Origin: JBOGIF01 sp050742415
GTDB taxonomy: Bacteria; Actinomycetota; Acidimicrobiia; Acidimicrobiales; AC-14
Assembly (NCBI GenBank): GCA_050742415.1
Contig: JBOGIF010000199.1
Span: 1-12,825, forward strand
DNA length: 12,825 bases
Direction of reading: 5' to 3'
Shown here: positions 7,189-12,825 of the stretch, in pieces
How the letters are laid out: the number at the start of each line of letters is the position of its first letter
Position numbering within the stretch: position 1 is the stretch's first letter
The notes under the pieces: model-generated
The model's database searches: none
What the model was told of the DNA's origin: nothing
Seen by the model: only the letters and a program-made list of their open reading frames with translations
Program-made: the position numbers and the translations under genes

Positions 7189-8363
7189 GACAGCACATCA
7201 ACCATGATTGACAATGCTTTGTCGATCTCCTCGTCGGCGACCAGCAACGAGGGGAGGAACCGAAGCGCGGTCGGAGTAACTGCATTCACGAGCAGGCCTT
7301 TGGCCAGCGCGGCAGTAGCCACCTCGCGCGAGCCGCGGCTCGACAGTTCGGCGGCCAGGAGCAACCCGAGGCCGCGAACGTGGGCCACGCCCGGGAGCTC
7401 AGCCAGCCCTGACCTAAGGCGTTTACCGGCCAACTCGGCGCGCTCGGGCACGCGCTCGCGCTCCATCACCGCCAAGACAGCTCGCACCGCAGCCGTCGCC
7501 AGGGGCTGGCCCCCGAAGGTCGTTCCGTGATCGCCGGGGACGAAGGCGGCGGAGACCTCGGCCCGCGCCCAGCACGCCCCTACCGGCATCCCATTGCCGA
7601 GGGCCTTGGCCATGGTGACGACATCGGGCCGCACGTCGAAGTGCTCGAACCCGAACCAACGGCCGGTGCGGCCCAGGCCCGTCTGGACCTCGTCGACCAT
7701 GAACAGCAGGCCATGTTCGTCGCAGAGCCGGCGGGCGGCGACGAAGAGCTCGTGGCTGACCTCGTTCACCCCCCCTTCGCCCTGGAGGGGCTCCAGCAGG
7801 ATGGCGGCCACGTCGGGCTCGGCGGCCGCGGCCGCCAGCGCGTCGACGTCGTTCAGGGGCACATGGCGGAAGCCCTCGGGCAGCGGCGCGAATCCTTTGT
7901 GCTTGGCCGGCTGGCCGGTGGCGTGCAGCGTGGCGAGGGTGCGGCCGTGGAACGACCCGAGCGCGCTCACGACGACGTAGCGGCTCTCGTTCCGGGCCCC
8001 GGCACGGACGGAGCCCGCCCACTTCCGGGCCAGCTTGATGGCGCACTCGTTGGCCTCCGCCCCGGAGTTGGAGAAGAAGACCTGGCCACCGCCACCCAGC
8101 AACCGGTCGAGCGTGGCTGCCACCTCGGGACCGACGACATTGCCGTAGAGGTTGCTCACGTGCACCAGCGTGCGGGCCTGGGCCGCTACGGCCTCGGCCA
8201 CCTCCGGGTGTGAATGGCCGAGCGACGCGACCGCCAGTCCGCCCACGAAGTCGAGGTAGGACTTCCCCTCGACGTCGTACAGGCGGCTCCCTTCGCCCCG
8301 TACGAAGGTGGCGGGGGGTGGGGCGTAGTTGGACATCAACGCTGACCTCGGGTCATCGGTCAT
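7185..8363 (-). CDS. argD: Acetylornithine aminotransferase
   Basis: This pyridoxal-phosphate enzyme converts N-acetylglutamate semialdehyde to N-acetylornithine using glutamate. It is a 392-residue class III aminotransferase. Key features are FSNSGAEANECAIKLAR at 97-113 (PLP phosphate binding), the segment around SFHGRT at 137-142, EPLQGEGG at 191-198, DEVQTGLGRTG at 224-234 with Asp224 for the pyridine nitrogen, and MAKALGNGMPVG at 251-262 with Lys253 as the Schiff-base lysine. The start ATG at 8363 overlaps the argB stop as ATGA. It could also work as succinyldiaminopimelate aminotransferase, as some ArgD proteins do, but the neighbourhood fixes arginine as the main role. Confidence 0.96.
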
Positions 8364-9232
8364 GCCGTCACCATGGTGCCGATCCCCTCGTGGGTGAACA
8401 CCTCCAGCAAGAGCGCATGCGGCACCCGGCCGTCGAGGATGTGGGCGTGGCCCACCCCGCCACGCACCGCCCGCAGGCAGGATTGAATCTTCGGGATCAT
8501 CCCTCCGGTCAGCGTGCCGGCAGCCAGGGTGGCCTCGAGCTCGTCGGTGCCGATGGTCTTCACGAGACTGGAGGGGTCCGACACGTCGGCCAGAAGGCCC
8601 TCTACGTCGGTAAGGTAGACCAACTTCTCGGCCCCGAGCGCCTGCGCGATGGCACCCGCAGCGGTGTCGGCGTTGATGTTGTAGGCCTGCCCGTCCAGGT
8701 CGGAGCCGATGGTGGCCACCACCGGGATGAGGTCTTCGGCCAGGAGGCGCTCGAGGATCGTGGGATTCACGGCGTCGACGTCGCCCACGAAGCCGAGCTC
8801 CGGTGATCGGGCGCTGGCCGTGATCAAGCCCGCGTCCTCGCCGGAGAGGCCCACGGCCAACGGCCCGTGGACGTTGACCGCGGAGACGATGTCGCGGTTC
8901 ACGCGGCCCACCAGGACCATCCGGGCGATGTCGAGCGTCTCGGCATCGGTCACGCGCAGGCCGTCGCGGAACTCGGACTTGATCCCCAGCCGGCGCATCA
9001 GTTCGCCGATCTGTGGCCCACCTCCGTGGACGACGACGGGGCGCATCCCCACGGAGCGCATCAGGACAATGTCGGAGGCGAAGAGCCCGGCCAGATCGCT
9101 GTCGGCCATCGCCGCGCCGCCGTACTTGACGACGACGACCCTCCCCCAGAACCGGCGAATGTATGGAAGCGCCTCGGCCAGGATGGCCGCCTTCTCGGCG
9201 ACCAGGACCGTGCGCTCGCCCAAGGCGGTCAC
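8360..9232 (-). CDS. argB: Acetylglutamate kinase
   Basis: ArgB phosphorylates N-acetylglutamate. The product is a 290-residue amino-acid kinase. The glycine-rich KYGGAAM lies at 36-42, HGGGPQIGELM at 69-79 and the nucleotide-side segment YNINADTAAGAIA at 184-196. The N-terminal helix EKAAILAEALPYIRRFWG before the core is of the type found in hexameric, arginine-inhibited kinases, so feedback inhibition is likely, though inferred. I chose GTG at 9232 because it overlaps the argJ stop as GTGA, has AGGA 4 nt upstream and gives the normal length. The frame is open to 9511, but the extra residues lie inside argJ and are low-complexity Arg/Gly. Confidence 0.95.
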   Translation of the reverse strand: MTALGERTVLVAEKAAILAEALPYIRRFWGRVVVVKYGGAAMADSDLAGLFASDIVLMRSVGMRPVVVHGGGPQIGELMRRLGIKSEFRDGLRVTDAETLDIARMVLVGRVNRDIVSAVNVHGPLAVGLSGEDAGLITASARSPELGFVGDVDAVNPTILERLLAEDLIPVVATIGSDLDGQAYNINADTAAGAIAQALGAEKLVYLTDVEGLLADVSDPSSLVKTIGTDELEATLAAGTLTGGMIPKIQSCLRAVRGGVGHAHILDGRVPHALLLEVFTHEGIGTMVTA

Positions 9233-10404
9233 GAGGTCCTCATGTTCTCTTCGATGTAGCCCGGACCGAGGTCGGTGGTGGTGACCGCCGCCTCGTGATC
9301 GCCCAGCCCCAGGTCGGCGACGATGGAGACGTGGCACCCAGCCATGTGCCGGGCAACGGCATCGACGTCGTGGTCGGCAGCCACACCCGCGGCGCACACC
9401 ACGACGCCGCCGTAGGCAACCGACACCCGGTCGGGGTCGAACTCGACTCCTGCGCTGCCCAACTCGCTCACCACTCGACCCCAGTAGGGGTCGCCCCCGT
9501 GCAACGAGCACTGCACCAGTTGGCTGGCAGCCACCGCTCGCGCTGCAGTACGGGCGTCACCGGGGCTGACCGCGCCTCTGACAGTGATCACCGCCGTCTT
9601 GGTGGCGCCCTCGGCGTCGCCCGCCATCTGGTTCGACAGGTCGGAGCACACGTCGGCGATGGCCCCGTTCACAGCGTCGAGGTCGACCGGCCCGGCACGA
9701 CCACTGGCAAGGACGATCACGGTGTCGTTGGTCGAGGTGGCGCCGTCAACGAGCAGCGTGTTGAACGAGGCAGAGACGGCGTCAATCAGCATTGACTGCA
9801 GATGGCCCGATTCTACGAGGGCGTCGGTCGTGAGCACCGCCAGCATCGTCGCCATGTTGGGCGCGAGCATGGCCGCGCCCTTGGCCATGCCCCCCACCTT
9901 GAATTGCCTTCCGTACCGCGTGTGCTCGACCAGGGCTTCTTTGGCGACGGTATCGGTGGTCAGGATGGCGCGCGCCGCCGCCGGCCCACCGCCTCCCGAC
10001 AGCGTCGCCAGCAGCGGCGCCATCCCCGACACCACCTTCGCCATGGGCATGCGATAGCCGATGAGGCCGGTGGAGCACACCAGCACTTGTGTGTTCTCGC
10101 AACCGAGCCCCGCAGACACCAGGCCGCACATCGTCTCGGCGTCGTCGTACCCGCCTTGCCCGGTGGCGGCGTTGGCACAGCCGCTGTTCAGGACCACCGC
10201 CGCCGCCCGGCCCCAGGTGGAACGGAGGTGCTCCCGGCTCACCTGCACCGGTGCCGCCGGGGCCTTGTTGGTGGTGAAGACCGCCGCCGCCGCAACCGGG
10301 GCGGCATCGTCGGTGGCGAGCAGCGCCAGATCGAGATCCCCGGAGGCCTTGATGCCCGACGCCACTCCGGAGGCCGTAAAGCCGGCGGCGGCGGTGACGC
10401 TCAC
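9229..10404 (-). CDS. argJ: Glutamate N-acetyltransferase / ornithine acetyltransferase
   Basis: ArgJ moves the acetyl group from N-acetylornithine to glutamate, releasing ornithine for ArgF and closing the acetyl cycle; some members also use acetyl-CoA. It is made as a precursor of 391 residues that cuts itself into alpha and beta chains. The self-cleavage segment KGAAMLAPNMATML spans about 175-188, with Thr186 expected to become the beta-chain nucleophile. LNSGCANAATG at about 72-82 is another family block. The start is GTG at 10404, overlapping the argC stop as GTGA; the frame is open to 10530 but the extension falls inside argC. Whether it is mono- or bifunctional cannot be told by eye. 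No argA is in the window. Confidence 0.95.
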   Translation of the reverse strand: MSVTAAAGFTASGVASGIKASGDLDLALLATDDAAPVAAAAVFTTNKAPAAPVQVSREHLRSTWGRAAAVVLNSGCANAATGQGGYDDAETMCGLVSAGLGCENTQVLVCSTGLIGYRMPMAKVVSGMAPLLATLSGGGGPAAARAILTTDTVAKEALVEHTRYGRQFKVGGMAKGAAMLAPNMATMLAVLTTDALVESGHLQSMLIDAVSASFNTLLVDGATSTNDTVIVLASGRAGPVDLDAVNGAIADVCSDLSNQMAGDAEGATKTAVITVRGAVSPGDARTAARAVAASQLVQCSLHGGDPYWGRVVSELGSAGVEFDPDRVSVAYGGVVVCAAGVAADHDVDAVARHMAGCHVSIVADLGLGDHEAAVTTTDLGPGYIEENMRTS

Positions 10405-11426
10405 GGGTAGACGCCGATCGACGACAGGCCCGACGCCTCCTCGAGGCCGAGCATGAGATTGGCACACTGCACCGCCTGCCCGGCCGCCCCCTTGACCAGG
10501 TTGTCGATGGCGGCGATGACAACGCCCCATCCGGTGCGCTCGTCGTACCGGGCGGTGAGGTGCGCGGTGTTGGAGCCCCAGGTGGCCTTCGTCGACGGCG
10601 ACCTCTCGCTCACGACCACGAACGGCTCGCCCGCGTAGGCGTCTGCTAGTTCCTGGAGCAGGTCACCGGTGGACGTCGACCCGGACGGGCGGGCATAGCA
10701 GGTGGCCAGGATGCCGCGGGTCATCGGAGCCAGGTGAGGGGTGAAAAGCACCGAGGCGCCCGTGGCCTGCTCGATCTCGGGAGTGTGGCGGTGGTCGAGG
10801 AGCCCGTAGGCGCAGAAGTCCTCGTTGACCGTGCCGAAGTGGGTGGTGTGCGTCAGCGCCCGGCCGGCGCCGGATACCCCGCTGGCGGCGTCGACGATGA
10901 CCCCGGTGTTCTCGATGACGCCCGCGCCCACCAGGGGTGCCAGGGCGAGGGCCGCGGCCGTTGGGTAACAGCCGGGCGCGGCAACGGCGTCGGCCTTGGC
11001 GATGGCGTCACGGTTGTGCTCCGGGAGCCCGTAGGCGAAGCGGTCGAGGAGCTCGGCACAGCCATGGGGCTCGCCGTACCACCGCTCGTAGGCGGCGGGG
11101 TCCTTGAGACGGAAGTCGGCAGCCAGGTCGACGATCTTGGCTCCGCCGGACATCAGGTCGGGGACAAGGCGCTGGGAGGCTCCGTGTGGCAAGGCGAGGA
11201 AGACGAGGTCCACCTCGTCCGTGCCTTCTCGGCCGAGCAAGTCGATCGAGCCGAAGCCGGTCGTTGGATAAGCGGAGGCGAGGCTCGGGTACAGCTCGGC
11301 GACGGGAGAGCCGGCCGAAGAATCGGCGGCGGCCCACGCCACGTCCAGGTCCGGGTGGCCGGCAATCAGACGGAGCAGCTCCGCCCCGGCATAGCCCGAT
11401 GCGCCCACGACACCGACCCGGTACAC
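10401..11426 (-). CDS. argC: N-acetyl-gamma-glutamyl-phosphate reductase
   Basis: ArgC reduces N-acetylglutamyl phosphate to the semialdehyde with NADPH. The 341-residue product has the Rossmann entry VGASGYAGAELLRL at 7-20, the catalytic cysteine in APGCYPTA (Cys153) and the catalytic-histidine region DHRHTPEI at 211-218. Length and motif order are normal for the type 1 family. The start is GTG at 11426. It lacks a Shine-Dalgarno but has a -10-like TATGCT ending 6 bp upstream, which suggests a leaderless mRNA. As first gene of the arg cluster it receives the operator and promoter in the 57-bp gap after pheT, so it is where ArgR would control the pathway. Confidence 0.97.
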   Translation of the reverse strand: MYRVGVVGASGYAGAELLRLIAGHPDLDVAWAAADSSAGSPVAELYPSLASAYPTTGFGSIDLLGREGTDEVDLVFLALPHGASQRLVPDLMSGGAKIVDLAADFRLKDPAAYERWYGEPHGCAELLDRFAYGLPEHNRDAIAKADAVAAPGCYPTAAALALAPLVGAGVIENTGVIVDAASGVSGAGRALTHTTHFGTVNEDFCAYGLLDHRHTPEIEQATGASVLFTPHLAPMTRGILATCYARPSGSTSTGDLLQELADAYAGEPFVVVSERSPSTKATWGSNTAHLTARYDERTGWGVVIAAIDNLVKGAAGQAVQCANLMLGLEEASGLSSIGVYP

Positions 11427-11432
11427 GTAACC

Positions 11433-11461
11433 AGCATACGTGATAGTGCATGACTATGCAA
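11433..11461 (-). promoter_or_regulatory. Candidate arg operon promoter, leaderless
   Basis: On the minus strand TTGCAT (11461-11456) and TATGCT (11438-11433) are separated by exactly 17 bp. The -10 matches TATAAT at four positions and fits TANNNT. Only six bases (GGTTAC) lie between it and the argC GTG, so transcription would begin at the start codon or one base from it. The ARG-box palindrome overlaps the -35 and spacer, where ArgR would exclude RNA polymerase. Confidence 0.6.
11447..11460 (-). promoter_or_regulatory. ARG box (ArgR operator) before argC
   Basis: TGCAT-AGTC-ATGCA is a perfect inverted repeat with 5-bp arms and a 4-bp centre. This is the same architecture as the E. coli ARG box TGAAT-WWWW-ATTCA, and TGCAT/ATGCA arms are what I recall from actinobacterial ARG boxes. 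It lies 21-34 bp upstream of argC, on top of the candidate -35. ArgR operators often contain two boxes; I see no second convincing one at the usual spacing, although the downstream text TGCAC-TATC-ACGTA is a degenerate resemblance. Confidence 0.7.
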
Positions 11462-11483
11462 GTCAGTCCAGCCTGGTAAAGGA

Positions 11484-12825
11484 TCAGCTCCTCAGGGTGG
11501 CGCCGTGAACCTGCTCGACCGCCTCGATACAGTGCTCCCGGAGAGCGGCGACCTCGTCCTCGGTGAGGGTGTGGTCCAGCGCCGAGAAGCGGGCTCGGAA
11601 GGCCAGGCTGCGCCGGCCCTCGCCGATCTGGGGCCCCCGGAAGACATCGAACAGCTCGACGCTCTCGAGGTTGTCCCGGGCCGCTTCGGCGAGCGTGCGC
11701 TGCACCGCCGCCGCTGGAATCTCGTCGGGCACCACGAACGCCAGGTCGACGTCGGCCGAAGGGAAGCGGCTCACCGGCCGGTAGGAGGAAGGCTGTCGCG
11801 GGCCGGCCAGCAGCGCCCCGAGATCGACCTCGAACCACCCCAGCCGGCCGTCGAGGCCGTGCGCAGCTACCACGTCGGGGTCGACCTCGCCGACCGCGCC
11901 TACGTAGCGACCAGCCGAGACGACGCGAGCCGTCCGGGTCGGGTGGAGGCCGGGCATCTCACCCGCATACAGATCGACCAGTCTCAGCCGAAGTCCGTCA
12001 ACCAGTGTTGACCATACCGCTACGGCGTCGTCGGCACCGGCGTCGCCGAGGATGGCCGCCAGATTCTCCGTCTCCTCAGGCAGCTGTTGGCCCGGCTGGG
12101 GCAATCCGAAGACGTGCCCGATCTCGAACAGGGCGACGTCGGGACGGCGGGCCGACCGGTTGGTTGCCATGGCCCGCAGCAGCCCGGGCAGCAGGGACGG
12201 GCGCAGCCGCGACTCCTCGGCGGTCAGGGGGTTCTCCACCTCCACAGCGGCTGCTGGCAGACCGGCGCGAGCCAGATCCTCGGCGGCCAGGAACGACGTG
12301 GCCCACGCTTCCGACAGCCCGGCGCCGACGAGGATCTCGCGGACAGCGCGGCGCCCGCGCTGGTAGGCGGTGAGCCGACCCGTGCGGACGACCACCGGCA
12401 GGGACCGGGCGATGTTGGAGTAGCCGTGGTGGCGCGCGACCTCTTCGATCACGTCGATCTCGCGTTGGCAGTCAGGCCGCCACGACGGCACGGCGACAGT
12501 GAGCGAGCCGTCACCGGGGGCGCTGGCCAAGGAGGTGAACCCGATCGGCGCCAGCTTGGCCGTCACTTCGTCGACCGTCAGCTCCGTGCCGAGGATGGCG
12601 TTGACCCGGGGCACCCGCACGACCACCGAAGCCGGCCGCGGCAGCTCGCCGCGTACGTCGGTGGTCGGACCGGCGGACGACAGTCCGGCCAGCTCCCCGG
12701 CCAGCTGCACGAACCGGGCCACAGCGCGGTCGACTCCCTCGGGGTCGACACCGCGCTCGAAGCGCACCGACGCCTCGCTACGGAGGCCCAACCGCTTCGA
12801 CGTGCGGGCGATGGCGAGCGGCGAG
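11484..12825 (-). CDS. pheT: Phenylalanyl-tRNA synthetase beta subunit, C-terminal part (5' end outside window)
   Basis: PheT pairs with PheS in an alpha2-beta2 enzyme that charges tRNA-Phe. The window holds the last 446 residues of a protein that is usually about 800-830 long; the frame runs open through the right edge. Visible are TSKRLGLRSEASVRFERGVDPE near the edge (end of the B3/4 editing region), a B5-type domain ending in PSWRPDCQREIDVIEEVARHHGY, the catalytic-like core, and a C-terminal anticodon-binding FDX-ACB domain in about the last 95 residues (YRPVSRFPSADVDLAFVV...). The TTG at 12791 is internal and not a start. pheS is expected beyond the edge, and pheST followed by argC is a common actinobacterial order. 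The stop lies 57 bp before argC, with no terminator hairpin between, so some read-through is possible. Confidence 0.96.
   Translation of the reverse strand, partial: SPLAIARTSKRLGLRSEASVRFERGVDPEGVDRAVARFVQLAGELAGLSSAGPTTDVRGELPRPASVVVRVPRVNAILGTELTVDEVTAKLAPIGFTSLASAPGDGSLTVAVPSWRPDCQREIDVIEEVARHHGYSNIARSLPVVVRTGRLTAYQRGRRAVREILVGAGLSEAWATSFLAAEDLARAGLPAAAVEVENPLTAEESRLRPSLLPGLLRAMATNRSARRPDVALFEIGHVFGLPQPGQQLPEETENLAAILGDAGADDAVAVWSTLVDGLRLRLVDLYAGEMPGLHPTRTARVVSAGRYVGAVGEVDPDVVAAHGLDGRLGWFEVDLGALLAGPRQPSSYRPVSRFPSADVDLAFVVPDEIPAAAVQRTLAEAARDNLESVELFDVFRGPQIGEGRRSLAFRARFSALDHTLTEDEVAALREHCIEAVEQVHGATLRS

Noticed and set aside
9233..9511. N-terminal extension of argB to an upstream in-frame start
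   Set aside because: The extra residues are Arg/Gly-rich and lie inside argJ. The GTG at 9232 has a ribosome binding site, a GTGA junction and the normal family length.
11437..11450. Second ARG box (TGCAC-TATC-ACGTA) next to the first
   Set aside because: The arms do not form an inverted repeat, and it overlaps the first box instead of lying one helical spacing away. Too degenerate to call.

Overview
The window looks like a piece of a high-GC actinobacterial chromosome. The first ~420 bases are the 5' third of a 16S rRNA gene on the minus strand, and its V1-V2 text reads like class Acidimicrobiia. That class assignment is my inference from recalled sequence patterns, not from a search. Start-codon usage (many GTG and TTG), candidate leaderless starts and the order pheT-argC-J-B-D-F-R-G-H-mpg-tyrS are all typical of Actinobacteria.

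Layout from right to left, the direction in which almost everything is transcribed: the 3' part of pheT (11484-12825, cut by the window edge); a 57-bp gap carrying an ARG-box operator on a promoter that seems to start transcription at the argC GTG; the arginine biosynthesis cluster argC, argJ, argB, argD, argF, argR, argG, argH (11426 down to 3240); a 3-methyladenine DNA glycosylase gene (mpg type) that converges with a small plus-strand membrane gene; tyrS; a 330-bp rRNA leader region; and the start of 16S rRNA (423-1). The only confident plus-strand gene is at 2111-2674. It encodes a four-helix protein resembling the N-terminal half of cytochrome b/b6 and retaining only one of the two heme histidine pairs.

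The arg genes make an almost complete route from N-acetylglutamate to arginine: ArgB, ArgC, ArgD, ArgJ (which recycles the acetyl group), ArgF, ArgG and ArgH, with the repressor ArgR encoded in the middle. Carbamoyl-phosphate synthetase and a dedicated argA are not in the window. Six junctions are 4-nt stop/start overlaps (GTGA, ATGA or TTGA). The exception is argR/argG, with a 36-nt gap. A single ArgR-controlled promoter in front of argC could therefore drive the whole unit and include its own repressor in the feedback loop.

The rRNA leader holds a plausible promoter just after tyrS, a boxA-like antitermination motif, a textbook intrinsic-terminator shape, and a UUCG-capped hairpin against the mature 16S 5' end. 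I see no CRISPR array, mobile element, phage gene, tRNA or defence system. Most of the window is ordinary core metabolism. The points worth a second look are the one-heme cytochrome b-like protein, the leader terminator and the leaderless ARG-box promoter.
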